Source of the DNA: a bacterium
GTDB taxonomy: Bacteria; Actinomycetota; Acidimicrobiia; Acidimicrobiales; Ilumatobacteraceae
DNA length: 64,000 nt
Direction: 5' to 3'
Assembly: GCA_029977615.1 (NCBI GenBank)
Contig: JAPOKO010000001.1
Coordinates: forward strand, 19,607 to 83,606
In this document: one piece after another, positions 52,816 through 61,642 of the stretch
Layout: each line of letters begins with the position of its first letter
How positions within the stretch are numbered: the first letter of the stretch is position 1
Made by a program: the position numbers and the translations under genes
Notes under the pieces: model-generated
Told to the model about the DNA's origin: nothing
Databases searched by the model: none
The model's input: the letters and a program-made list of their open reading frames with translations, nothing else

Positions 52816-53736
52816 ATGAGTTCGGTCATCTCTAGCAACAACCCTGATGCAGTTGAACAGGCAGTCAATGTGTTGAACTCAGGCGGTCTCGTTGGGTTGC
52901 CCACCGAGACCGTGTATGGCCTCGCCGCCCGCGCTGATCTTGACGGAGCGGTTTCTAAAATTTTTGAGGCAAAAGGACGTCCGACTGGTCATCCGCTGAT
53001 CCTGCATATTTCCGACATTTCCGATCTACATCGTTATGCAGTCACTATTCCAACGGCTGCAATTCATCTCGCCGAACACTGTTGGCCAGGTCCGCTCACG
53101 TTATTGCTTCATAAATCTTCGGATGTATCGCGTTTGGTTACCGGAGGTAGAGAGACCGTCGCTATTCGAATTCCCGCCAATGATTGTGCGCGCCAAATCA
53201 TCAGGCAATGTGGGCACGCTGTAGCTGCACCATCGGCAAATGTTTTTGGTCATGTCAGTCCAACAACGGCCAAGCATGTTCACGACGATCTCGGCGAAAA
53301 CGTGGATCTGATTGTTGACGATGGGAACTGCAGTATCGGTGTCGAGTCAACCATTATCGATTTCACAACAGCAAGACCGCAGTTGCTTCGTCCGGGCGGC
53401 TTTCCCGTGGAGGACTTGGAGTCCATCATCGGTACGCAGATCCTTATGCCTACTGGTGAGTCGCGCGCTTCCGGCATGCTCTCATCGCACTATGCCCCGA
53501 AATGCAAAGTGGTTCTCGTAGACAGTGTTGCTGAGGCAGCATCAGTACTTGCCGAATATCGAGACTCCAGAGTTCTCGATCATTGGGACAATCCACCCCT
53601 CTATGCAGCATCTCTATACACGCAAATGCGCCTGGCAGATGACGAGGGACTTTCAGCGATAATCGCCGTACTCCCACCCAAATCAGGGCTTGGAATGGCC
53701 ATTCGTGACCGTTTGACCAAGGCCTCGTTCCTCTAG
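52816..53736 (+). CDS. tsaC: Threonylcarbamoyl-AMP synthase (TsaC/Sua5)
   Basis: A 306-residue Sua5-type protein that makes threonylcarbamoyl-adenylate for tRNA t6A37. YrdC domain: 'GGLVGLPTETVYGLAARAD' and 'IFEAKGRPTGHPLILHI' near residues 22-75, 'PGPLTLLLHKS', 'VAAPSANVFGHVSPT'. The Sua5-specific C-terminal domain after about 215 distinguishes it from the short TsaC. TAGCCT lies 9 nt before ATG. Divergent from guaB1. Confidence 0.94.
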   Translation: MSSVISSNNPDAVEQAVNVLNSGGLVGLPTETVYGLAARADLDGAVSKIFEAKGRPTGHPLILHISDISDLHRYAVTIPTAAIHLAEHCWPGPLTLLLHKSSDVSRLVTGGRETVAIRIPANDCARQIIRQCGHAVAAPSANVFGHVSPTTAKHVHDDLGENVDLIVDDGNCSIGVESTIIDFTTARPQLLRPGGFPVEDLESIIGTQILMPTGESRASGMLSSHYAPKCKVVLVDSVAEAASVLAEYRDSRVLDHWDNPPLYAASLYTQMRLADDEGLSAIIAVLPPKSGLGMAIRDRLTKASFL

Positions 53737-53796
53737 GCTAAATAGTCCAAACCCAGGGTGGCACCCGTCACCCGACTCCTAGGGGGAGAAAAATAC

Positions 53797-55113
53797 ATGA
53801 AGAAAACAACAAAGCGCCGCTTCGGTGCTCTCGTTGTAGGTCTCAGCCTTGTGGCTGCGGCTTGCGGTGGAAGCAGCGACAGCGACACAACAGCCACAGC
53901 AGGTGGCGAGTTGGAAGGAATGAAGGGCACCATGCCACTCGTCAACCTTTCAGCTGAGTTCAAAGATGGTCTGAATGCGTTCTGGACTGCCGCAGGCAAC
54001 ACAGCGCTCGAAGACTACTCATATGCCGCAGAAGCATTTGACTCAGTAATGCTCGTTGCACTTGCAGCAGAAGCAGCAAAGACTGACGGCAGTGCACTTG
54101 CCGCACAGATCCAAGCAGTTTCAGCTGGCGGCGAAGCATGCAGCGATTTCGCAGCATGCGTAGCAATCATTGCAGCTGGCGGAGACGTCAACTATGAAGG
54201 TGCATCTGGTCCACAGGACATGAACGGAAACGGCGAGCCAGTTAATGCTTCGTACGGCGTTCTTACCTTTGGTGCAGACAACCGCTTCAAGTACGAAGAT
54301 GCATCGTACGTTCTTGCAGACGCTCCAGAGTCGGACATTGTTCCTGCTACTGAAGTAACTGTCGAGCGTAAGGGTGACGGCGTATTGAAGATTGGTTCGC
54401 TCTTGCCAGAAACCGGTTCACTCGCATTCCTCGGACCACCAGAATTCGCTGGTGTTGAGTATGCAATCAGCCTCATCAATGCGGCTGGTGGCGTTCTTGG
54501 CAACCCAGTTGAGTACGTTCAGGGTGACTCGGGTGACACCAGCACTGATACAGCAAGCACCACCGTTGACCGTCTCCTCGGAGAAAATGTTGACGCAATT
54601 ATCGGTGCAGCTTCGTCTTCAGTGACATTGACCGTAATCGACAAGATCACAGCAGCTGGCGTAATTCAGTTCAGCCCTGCAAACACGTCGGACAAGCTCT
54701 CAACCTACGCTGACAATGGTCTGTACTTCCGTACCGCACCAGCTGACAAGCTTCAGGGTGCAGTGCTTGCAAACCTCATCGCAGGTGACGGTGCAGCAAC
54801 TGTGTACATCATGGCGTTGGACGATGCTTACGGAACGGGTCTTGCAGATTCGATCGAAGCAAACCTCACCGCAGCAGGTGTAACTGTTGTTGGCAAGAAG
54901 ATCTATGACCCTAAGGCAACGACATTCGATGCCGAAGTTGGTGAGATCAAGACTGCTAACCCAGACGCAATCATGCTCGTAACATTCGACGAAGGTTCAC
55001 GCATCTTGCGCACCATGGTGGAGCAAGGCATTGGACCTAAGGACAAGAAGGTCTACGGCTGTGACGGCAACATGGGTAACGCACTCGGCGAGAATTTCGA
55101 CTCGGGTAAGTAA
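53797..55113 (+). CDS. Branched-chain amino-acid ABC transporter substrate-binding lipoprotein, circularly permuted
   Basis: A 438-residue lipoprotein (signal peptide with lipobox 'LVAAAC', lipidated Cys23). It contains all parts of a type I periplasmic binding fold of the Liv/Peripla_BP_6 family, but in swapped order. Residues 36-175 ('GMKGTMPLVNLSAEF', 'DYSYAAEAFDSVMLVALAAEA', 'YGVLTFGADNRFKYE') are what normally ends the protein. The normal start ('GVLKIGSLLPETGSLAFLG') appears only at about 196, and the ORF stops at 'GENFDSGK', exactly where the segment at residue 36 would normally continue. No frameshift is needed. An intact un-permuted copy is absent from the window. A terminator follows. 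Confidence 0.9.
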   Translation: MKKTTKRRFGALVVGLSLVAAACGGSSDSDTTATAGGELEGMKGTMPLVNLSAEFKDGLNAFWTAAGNTALEDYSYAAEAFDSVMLVALAAEAAKTDGSALAAQIQAVSAGGEACSDFAACVAIIAAGGDVNYEGASGPQDMNGNGEPVNASYGVLTFGADNRFKYEDASYVLADAPESDIVPATEVTVERKGDGVLKIGSLLPETGSLAFLGPPEFAGVEYAISLINAAGGVLGNPVEYVQGDSGDTSTDTASTTVDRLLGENVDAIIGAASSSVTLTVIDKITAAGVIQFSPANTSDKLSTYADNGLYFRTAPADKLQGAVLANLIAGDGAATVYIMALDDAYGTGLADSIEANLTAAGVTVVGKKIYDPKATTFDAEVGEIKTANPDAIMLVTFDEGSRILRTMVEQGIGPKDKKVYGCDGNMGNALGENFDSGK

Positions 55114-55135
55114 ACCCTGACACTGTCAGATTAAG

Positions 55136-55169
55136 AAAGGCCCCCAGCCGAAAGGTTGGGGGCCTTTTT
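55136..55169. terminator. Bidirectional intrinsic terminator between binding protein and livF
   Basis: A 14-bp stem (AAAGGCCCCCAGCC/GGTTGGGGGCCTTT, one G-T pair) closed by the GNRA tetraloop GAAA, with a T-run on the plus strand (CCTTTTTATTT). The stem begins with AAA, so the minus-strand transcript also ends in a short U-run. It separates the convergent binding-protein and livF genes. Confidence 0.9.
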
Positions 55170-55186
55170 ATTTGCTTAAATAATTC

Positions 55187-55924
55187 TCAGCCGCCGGTCA
55201 TTTTGGCGAGCGTTCCCAAATACAACTTGATCACATTTGGGTCTTCAAGCAACTGTCGACCAGTGCCCGTATACGCGTTCTTTCCCTGATCAAGAACGTA
55301 ACCGCGATCCGTCACTTGTAAACAACGACGCGCGTTCTGTTCAACCATCAAAATTGCAATACCTTCTGCATTGATTCGTTTGCACTGAATGAATACTTCG
55401 TCTTGCAACGCTGGAGAAAGTCCTGCACTTGGCTCATCGAGTAGCAGCAACTTCGGCTCCATCATCAGTGCACGCCCCATGGCAACCATTTGGCGCTCTC
55501 CACCTGAGAGCGAACCAGCACGCTGGCTCGCACGCTCACGAAGCTTCGGGAACAACGAGGTGACATATTCGAATCGTTCATCGAACACACTTGGCTTAAT
55601 AAAGCAACCCATTTCTAAATTTTCCGAAACAGTCAAACTCTGGAAGACGTTTTGTGTTTGCGGAACATAGCCCACACCCTGCTCGACAAGCTCGTGGGCC
55701 TTCTTACCTGTGATGTCATTATCAAGAAAACGAACTTGACCTGAACGCACACCGCATTGTCCAAGGATGGCCTTCAGCACTGTTGACTTGCCAGCACCGT
55801 TAGGGCCGATCACTCCGACGAATTCACCCCTACGAACCTCGATATTGCAACCGTTCAGAATGTTTACTTCCGGGATGTAACCAGCGACAAGTTCATCAAC
55901 AACAAGAATGCGATCATCGGTCAT
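55187..55924 (-). CDS. livF: Branched-chain amino-acid ABC transporter ATPase LivF
   Basis: A 245-residue ABC ATPase. Walker A 'GPNGAGKST' (40-48), signature 'LSGGERQ', Walker B 'LLLLDEPSAGLSP', and 'MVEQNARRCL' (LivF-like C-terminus). It pairs with LivG to power the Liv permease. ATG overlaps the livG stop as TAATG. Confidence 0.95.
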   Translation of the reverse strand: MTDDRILVVDELVAGYIPEVNILNGCNIEVRRGEFVGVIGPNGAGKSTVLKAILGQCGVRSGQVRFLDNDITGKKAHELVEQGVGYVPQTQNVFQSLTVSENLEMGCFIKPSVFDERFEYVTSLFPKLRERASQRAGSLSGGERQMVAMGRALMMEPKLLLLDEPSAGLSPALQDEVFIQCKRINAEGIAILMVEQNARRCLQVTDRGYVLDQGKNAYTGTGRQLLEDPNVIKLYLGTLAKMTGG

Positions 55925-56802
55925 TATGCATTCTCCTCTTCAAGAAGCGATTTACCTTGGTGCGTGCCGAGGTAAGCCTCGATCACTGCAGGGTTGGCAG
56001 AAATTTGATCGGGTGTTCCTTCCGCAATTATCCGACCTTCGGCCATCACTACCACCCAGTCCGAGATGTCGTGCACCATGTCCATGTCGTGTTCAACGAA
56101 CAACACAGTCATTCCATCGTCGCGCAAGCCGCGAATGTGCTCGTTTAGGCTCTGCTTGAGTGCAGGGTTAACACCAGCCATCGGTTCGTCCAGCATCACA
56201 AGTCGAGGGTTGGTCATGAGCGCGCGAGCCATTTCCAGTAATTTGCGCTGACCACCAGAAAGTGTTCCTGCGTATTGATCACGCATGTGATCAAGTTTGA
56301 ATCGCTTCAATAACTCGTCTGCACGACGTTCAATTATTGCTTCCTGTTTGCGATATCGGAAAGGAAGCAGGCCGTTCCACCACTTCTCACCGATCTGGTG
56401 AGTTGCGCCGAGTTTCATGTTTTCAATGACAGAAAGCTTGGTGAGGCTTTTGGTCAACTGGAATGTACGAACCATTCCAAGGCTTGCTGTCTTGTGAGCA
56501 ACAACCTTCTTTAAGTTCTTGCTGTCAAACATCCACTCGCCAGTGTCAGGAGTATCAAACCCCGTCAACAGATTGAACAGAGTGGTTTTTCCAGCGCCGT
56601 TTGGACCAATAAGCGCAGTGATCGAGCCACGCTGCACCTCAAGGTGCTGAACGTCTACAGCGGTAACACCACCAAAGTTTCTACGAACCTTTTCGGCAAG
56701 CAGAATCGGATCGGGTTTCGCTACGCCAGGCGAAGCGTCGACCGAAGCCAATGCAGCTCGGGCTCGCTGTGCAAGCTCTGTATATGTCCGCTCAGCGTCC
56801 AT
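55924..56802 (-). CDS. livG: Branched-chain amino-acid ABC transporter ATPase LivG
   Basis: A 292-residue ABC ATPase. The ABC domain starts at about 28 after an N-terminal extension rich in Ala/Arg; Walker A 'GPNGAGKTT', 'LSGGQRKLLEMARAL', and Walker B 'LVMLDEPMAGVNP'. The extension is longer than in typical LivG. It overlaps livM by 11 bp. Confidence 0.95.
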   Translation of the reverse strand: MDAERTYTELAQRARAALASVDASPGVAKPDPILLAEKVRRNFGGVTAVDVQHLEVQRGSITALIGPNGAGKTTLFNLLTGFDTPDTGEWMFDSKNLKKVVAHKTASLGMVRTFQLTKSLTKLSVIENMKLGATHQIGEKWWNGLLPFRYRKQEAIIERRADELLKRFKLDHMRDQYAGTLSGGQRKLLEMARALMTNPRLVMLDEPMAGVNPALKQSLNEHIRGLRDDGMTVLFVEHDMDMVHDISDWVVVMAEGRIIAEGTPDQISANPAVIEAYLGTHQGKSLLEEENA

Positions 56803-57796
56803 CTAATGCCATTTCTTCCTTGCTACCGAAAACGCCTTGCGGCCTAAAGGTCATGAGCAACATAAGACCAAGTCCGATCAACATGTAGTTGACAGGGCCC
56901 ACTTGCGACTTCTGAATGATTCCGACTCCGAACACTTCAAACGGACGATCTTTGGTCAACTCGCGCAAGAAGTTGTCGCTGAATACATACAGTCCCCAAA
57001 ACATCATTGGGCCAACTACGGACCCGCTCACTTTCGCTACTCCACCAAGCACTAACGCCGTAAGGACATAGAACGTCACATCGCGGCTGTAGTTGTCTGG
57101 TTGAACTGAGCCACGATCAAGGGCAAAGACCATTCCAGAAAACATTCCGACAACTCCACCAAGAATGAGTGACTGCATTTTGTAGCTGTACACGTTCTTG
57201 CCAAGACTGCGAACAGCATCTTCGTCCTCACGGATGGCCTTTACAACACGACCCCATGGACTCTTCATCAACATGTACACCAGAAATGAGAACACAACGA
57301 CGAGTACCCAACCCACGATCATGGTCCATAGCGAATAGCCGCTGTATTGGAATGGTCGTATTCCATACTGTGCACCTGGGTCAAACGGGCTCAGGTTTCT
57401 AAACGACGTGCTGAAACTGTTGATTCCGTCGCTACCTCCAAAATATTCCTTGAATCGAACAGAACGTACAACAAGGCGAACAATTTCGGCAGTAGCAATT
57501 GTCACGATTGCTAGATAGTCAGCACGCAATCGGAGCGTCGGTATCCCAACCAACAAGCCGAGAACGATGACGAGTGCAAGGCCAATGAGGATTCCCCACC
57601 ACATTCCAACGCCGAAGTACTGAGAAGTCATTCCTAATCCATAAGCACCACAAGCCATAAAGGCAGATTGACCAAAATTCAACAAACCGGTGTAACCAAA
57701 TTGGATATTGAGTCCGATAGCGGCCAAAGCGAAATAGGCAGCATCAATACCAAAGAATGCGGAAATGGTGTTTTCAATAATTTTGATGAAATCCAT
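56792..57796 (-). CDS. livM: Branched-chain amino-acid ABC transporter permease LivM
   Basis: A 334-residue permease with about nine membrane helices. 'NIQFGYTGLLNFGQSAFMACGAY' is the LivM signature and 'SPWGRVVKAIREDEDAVRSLG' the cytosolic EAA-like loop that contacts the ATPase. ATG 57796 is 1 nt past the livH stop; the reading to 57853 only extends into livH. Confidence 0.93.
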   Translation of the reverse strand: MDFIKIIENTISAFFGIDAAYFALAAIGLNIQFGYTGLLNFGQSAFMACGAYGLGMTSQYFGVGMWWGILIGLALVIVLGLLVGIPTLRLRADYLAIVTIATAEIVRLVVRSVRFKEYFGGSDGINSFSTSFRNLSPFDPGAQYGIRPFQYSGYSLWTMIVGWVLVVVFSFLVYMLMKSPWGRVVKAIREDEDAVRSLGKNVYSYKMQSLILGGVVGMFSGMVFALDRGSVQPDNYSRDVTFYVLTALVLGGVAKVSGSVVGPMMFWGLYVFSDNFLRELTKDRPFEVFGVGIIQKSQVGPVNYMLIGLGLMLLMTFRPQGVFGSKEEMALDGR

Positions 57797-57797
57797 A

Positions 57798-59123
57798 TCA
57801 GCCAACTCTCTGCTTTCGACCCAAAATTCCTTGAGGACGAACAATGAGCACAATGATCAATATCAGCAAAGCCGGTGCATTCTTTAACTCGGCTGGAACC
57901 ACAAGCGAAGCCAACTCAACGAGAAGTCCCACAAAAAAACCGCCGATGAGTGCTCCATATGCCGAACCAAGTCCGCCAAGAGTGATGCCAGCGAACATCA
58001 AAAAGATCAAACCTGATCCCATTTCGAATCCAACTTGTTCATCCAAACCGCGAAACACTCCACCCATTGCAGCAAGCGCTCCACCTGCGAACCACACCAC
58101 TCGGATGATCTTTTGTGTATCGATACCGGTCGATGATGCAAGAGACGGATTGTCGGACACCGCGCGAATGGCTTTTCCCGTGCGCGAACGTTGTAAAAAT
58201 GCAGCCACACTCAGCAACACGACCAATGAAATGATCGCGGTAGTCAGGTCTCTCATCGTGATGCTCACGGGACCAAAGCTTTTCGCAACTTGAAGACTGT
58301 AATCGTCTAACGGACGCGTGCGTCCACCGAATTGATACAAATACATGTTGCGAAGCATGATTGAAAGACCAACAGAGACTACGAGCTGAGAGATCAACCC
58401 AATTCCCCGCTTACGCAATTTGGCGAATATAAAGCCGTTCATCGCAAGTCCTAATACTCCTCCGAGTGCAATCACCAAAGGAGCTGCGATAAGCAACGGA
58501 ATACCTAGTAAAACGTTAAACCAAAATGCAATCAACCCACCGAAAGTAACCATTTCTCCGTGTGCAAAATTTGTGAGGCCTGTGGTTCCAAAAATCAGAG
58601 AAAGACCAACGGAACAGATGGCGATGATGAGTCCTAATCGAATTCCGTCAATTAATCGCTGAGCAATACGGTCCACCAGACTTGCGCCTGATTCCCCTGA
58701 TGATCCAGCAAAAAAAGTCACACGCTTGGAGTTAGTGGTGAAAGCATCCTTCGCGATATTGACTACGGTTTTCGTGCCTTCAACAAGCGTGACTCCACTT
58801 GGAAGCGATGCAACGTCAAGTGTGACAACGTAATCATCTTTTGATGGAACTGGAATAGTTGCCAAACCCGTACTGTCAGTCACTCCCTCACCAATTGCAA
58901 TTCCCGAAGGATTTGAAACTGAAATTTTGACACCCGTAACTGGCTTCTTTTCAGAGACGCCATTGTTATTCGTTTGGTTCTGAACTGAAACAATAATTGA
59001 ATTCTCTGAGTCGGCGGCATGTGCAACGTCAGGAGCCGAGAACATAATTAAGGCGCCAACCACAACCGCAAAAGACCGTGCTACAGCGAGGATGCGGGAT
59101 CTTGAATTGTTCTTAATTGTCAC
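57798..59123 (-). CDS. livH: LivH permease fused to an N-terminal extracytoplasmic beta domain
   Basis: A 441-residue protein, about 150 longer than usual LivH. Residues 1-36 are a signal peptide ('VAHA' cleavage site), 40-148 a beta-sandwich/regulatory-like domain ('VTGVKISVSNPSGIAIGEGVTDSTGLATIPV', similar to carboxypeptidase-regulatory or Ig-like folds), and 150-441 the LivH core with eight membrane helices and 'GTTGLTNFAHGEMVTFG'. The extra domain would sit outside the membrane, near the binding protein. GTG start with GGGGA upstream. Follows ctaA by 24 bp. Confidence 0.9.
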   Translation of the reverse strand: MTIKNNSRSRILAVARSFAVVVGALIMFSAPDVAHAADSENSIIVSVQNQTNNNGVSEKKPVTGVKISVSNPSGIAIGEGVTDSTGLATIPVPSKDDYVVTLDVASLPSGVTLVEGTKTVVNIAKDAFTTNSKRVTFFAGSSGESGASLVDRIAQRLIDGIRLGLIIAICSVGLSLIFGTTGLTNFAHGEMVTFGGLIAFWFNVLLGIPLLIAAPLVIALGGVLGLAMNGFIFAKLRKRGIGLISQLVVSVGLSIMLRNMYLYQFGGRTRPLDDYSLQVAKSFGPVSITMRDLTTAIISLVVLLSVAAFLQRSRTGKAIRAVSDNPSLASSTGIDTQKIIRVVWFAGGALAAMGGVFRGLDEQVGFEMGSGLIFLMFAGITLGGLGSAYGALIGGFFVGLLVELASLVVPAELKNAPALLILIIVLIVRPQGILGRKQRVG

Positions 59124-59147
59124 TGAATCCCCAAACTTTGCGTGCTT

Positions 59148-60032
59148 CTAGTCAAGCACAAGCAGGGTACTGGCAGGAAGAAAGACCGCGAGCACGCAAA
59201 GCCACACCACGACAGATAGCGCAATATGAATGGCAACCAATGGGGCTGGTACTCCAGCAAAATACTGGACATAGCCAATGAACCCTTGAGCGCTGATTGA
59301 GCCGAGCAGGCGCAACATCGCAGGACCCTCTAAATTCCAGCGCACGCTGCTCTTTCGCGATCGAACCGCAAGCACTACAGAAAAGCAGACCATGAGCCAG
59401 ACGGATAAGGAATGCATCTGGGTCGCATGCTTGACACCGATCCCCAAACGAGTGACCTGTTCGGCACCTGAATGAGGTCCTGCGCCAGTCACCACCGTGC
59501 CAAGGAACATCACGAGACAAGCACTGCCAAACAGCATCACTCGGAGACGGCGATCCGCCACCTCAGAACGTTCCTGGGGATGAATCAACAGATCAACGCG
59601 TTTGATCAGCACAAAGGCCGCTGAAACCAAAAATATAGACACGAGAAAATGGGCCATATTCGACCATGGATTGAGTCCTGTGAGGACTACGTAAGCGCCG
59701 AGCACAACCTGAGCAAGTACTCCAAACACCAACACTCCGGCATTTGTCGTAATCCGTCTTACACGTGGATTCAGGAATAACGAGGCTGACACAGCCAAAA
59801 TCACAGAGGCAGCTACGACTCCCGTGAACAACCTATTGATTTGCTCGATCGCGGCATGACCGGATGAAACATCTACAAACTTCGTTTCGTTGCAATTGGG
59901 CCAATCCGAGCAGCCCAGGCCGGAGCCAGTCAAACGAACCAACGACCCCGAAACGATGATCGCGTACAAGGAACCGAAGGCGATCCATACGACCTTTCTG
60001 TACCGCTGAGGGGAAATGTTCGAGCGACGCAT
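59148..60032 (-). CDS. ctaA: Heme A synthase CtaA/COX15
   Basis: A 294-residue membrane protein with about eight helices that oxidises heme O to heme A for cytochrome oxidase. 'GSLVRLTGSGLGCSDWPNC' carries the conserved cysteines, and the paired His residues lie in the helices ('EQINRLFTG', 'KHATQMHSLS', 'AIHIALSV'). TAGCGT 7 nt upstream. It is upstream of livH by 24 bp, so both may share a transcript. Confidence 0.95.
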   Translation of the reverse strand: MRRSNISPQRYRKVVWIAFGSLYAIIVSGSLVRLTGSGLGCSDWPNCNETKFVDVSSGHAAIEQINRLFTGVVAASVILAVSASLFLNPRVRRITTNAGVLVFGVLAQVVLGAYVVLTGLNPWSNMAHFLVSIFLVSAAFVLIKRVDLLIHPQERSEVADRRLRVMLFGSACLVMFLGTVVTGAGPHSGAEQVTRLGIGVKHATQMHSLSVWLMVCFSVVLAVRSRKSSVRWNLEGPAMLRLLGSISAQGFIGYVQYFAGVPAPLVAIHIALSVVVWLCVLAVFLPASTLLVLD

Positions 60033-60245
60033 CGTCGCGACGCTACCCCGTTCTCTGCATTGGGTGGGATCGCACGATCAAGATTTTGGCCCTCAGCACA
60101 ATTTGTGGTCGATTCACCACCGATTTGAGATATTGACCACTCACAGTGTTTATTAAAACATTTTCTGTGATTTTTTACTCAAGTTCTCCTGATTTTGACC
60201 GATCCCTATTGCGGGTCTCACACCAGCAAATCAAAGGAGCAAATC
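60033..60245. other. AT-rich intergenic region before the M23 gene
   Basis: 213 bp between divergent ctaA and the endopeptidase gene. It contains TTGACC at 60133 and 60195 but no good -10 at the right spacing that I can name, and runs of A/T from 60145 to 60180. No riboswitch consensus recognised. It must hold the promoter of the endopeptidase gene. Confidence 0.5.
60040..60045 (-). promoter_or_regulatory. -10 box of ctaA, near-leaderless
   Basis: TAGCGT on the minus strand, 7 nt before ATG 60032. Confidence 0.45.
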
Positions 60246-61571
60246 ATGAACGCAGGAATCATTCGCAAAGCAATTGCTGTAGCAGCACTTTCGCTCAGTG
60301 TTGCCACCGTAGCAACGTCAGTAACCGCGACTTCAGTAGCAGCTCAATCAGTATCTGCGAAAGCAAATTCGCTTCCGAAATTTGGTGAATCCGGTCCAGA
60401 AGTAACTCGCATGCAACAGGCAATAGTTGCGCGTGGATTCACCATCAAGGGTGGCATTGACGGTTCGTTCGGACCAGCAACACAAGTTGCCCTGAAGTCG
60501 TTGCAAAAAGTTGCTGGATTTGCTCCAACTGGAACTCTCGATGCAAAGACCGCAAAGTTCCTAGGTCTCGTAGATGTTTCACCGTTGTCTAAGACAAACT
60601 TCCCAACTGTTGGAGCATCTGGGGATGCTGTTTGGTCACTCCAACAAGCACTCATTAACAATGGAGTTCAAGTAAAGGGTGGCGCTGATGGGAAATTCGG
60701 ATTAGCAACATCAATCGCTTTGGGAAAATTCCAGGCATTGAAAGGATTAGCAGTGACGAAATCTGTTGATGAGTCAACAGCAATTGCCCTCGGATTGCTC
60801 GCTGCTCCTGCACCTAAGACAGCGGCAAAGAAAAATGTTGTCGCTGCATCTGCTCCAGTTGCAGCACCAGCTGCTGCTGCGCCTACTAATGACTCGACAA
60901 TCACGATCGACACCCTCCCAGTTCGTGGCCAAAAAAGTGAGAACGTTCGCGCATTGCAGAATGCTCTTATCAACGCTGGTATAGAAGTAAAGGGCGGAGC
61001 TGACGGAGTGTTCGGTGTAGCAACTTCAGTTTCAATCGGCAAGTTTCAGTCGGCACAAGGTTTGAATGTCACTACAGCGCTTGATGCACCAACTGCCGTT
61101 GCATTAGGTCTCATTCCATCACTTGCTGAACTTGGATTGCCAACATTGCAGGCATTTCCAGTTCAGGGTCGCTGTGGCTTCTCGGATTCATGGCAAGCAC
61201 CGCGTCCTGGTGGTCGTCTTCACGAAGGTGTCGACATCATTGGTGCACGTGGACTCGCTATCTATGCCGTAGCAGACGGTGTTATTACGCGAATACTGTC
61301 TGGTGGAACCTTGAGCGGTAATTCGATCCGACTCACCATTGCCGATGGTACATACTTCTTCTACGCACACTTGGACGGTTTCGCCGCAGGTCTTTCACTG
61401 GGTCAGACGGTACGTGCAGGTCAGATCATTGGCTACCTCGGATCAACCGGCAATACTTCAAATCACTTGCACTTCGAAGTTCATCCAAAGGGTGGCGCAC
61501 CAGTTAACCCATACCCAATCGTTAAGGCAGTTGACGCTTGCAACGTTACGGAATTGCTCCCGCAGCCGTAA
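60246..61571 (+). CDS. Secreted peptidoglycan endopeptidase with three PG-binding repeats (M23)
   Basis: A 441-residue exported protein. Signal peptide (1-35), three PG_binding_1 repeats (about 46-108, 120-186, 223-290; the second and third share 'VKGGADGxFGxATS'), an Ala/Pro linker at 186-218, and a C-terminal M23 LytM domain with zinc ligands His326/Asp330 ('HEGVD') and His407/His409 ('HLHF'). It should cut cell-wall peptides while anchored to peptidoglycan. A ribosome binding site AAAGGAG precedes ATG 60246. A 16-bp inverted-repeat terminator follows. Confidence 0.94.
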   Translation: MNAGIIRKAIAVAALSLSVATVATSVTATSVAAQSVSAKANSLPKFGESGPEVTRMQQAIVARGFTIKGGIDGSFGPATQVALKSLQKVAGFAPTGTLDAKTAKFLGLVDVSPLSKTNFPTVGASGDAVWSLQQALINNGVQVKGGADGKFGLATSIALGKFQALKGLAVTKSVDESTAIALGLLAAPAPKTAAKKNVVAASAPVAAPAAAAPTNDSTITIDTLPVRGQKSENVRALQNALINAGIEVKGGADGVFGVATSVSIGKFQSAQGLNVTTALDAPTAVALGLIPSLAELGLPTLQAFPVQGRCGFSDSWQAPRPGGRLHEGVDIIGARGLAIYAVADGVITRILSGGTLSGNSIRLTIADGTYFFYAHLDGFAAGLSLGQTVRAGQIIGYLGSTGNTSNHLHFEVHPKGGAPVNPYPIVKAVDACNVTELLPQP

Positions 61572-61589
61572 TTGTTAAGCCGAACAACC

Positions 61590-61637
61590 GTTGAGAGATT
61601 CGCTGGTGATGTGAGAATCAGCAGCGAATCTCTCAAC
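61590..61637. terminator. Long inverted repeat terminator between convergent genes
   Basis: A perfect 16-bp stem (GTTGAGAGATTCGCTG/CAGCGAATCTCTCAAC) with a 16-nt loop, followed by AATTTCT on the plus strand. It lies between the M23 gene and the convergent phosphatase gene and can serve both directions. Confidence 0.7.
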
Positions 61638-61642
61638 AATTT

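Noticed and set aside
53797..55113. Binding-protein gene as a frameshifted or truncated pseudogene
   Set aside because: All fold segments are present once in one uninterrupted frame with lipobox and terminator; the order, not completeness, is abnormal.
60033..60245. Cyclic-di-AMP (ydaO) riboswitch upstream of the cell-wall endopeptidase
   Set aside because: Such genes often have one in actinobacteria, but I could not find its conserved sequence blocks here.
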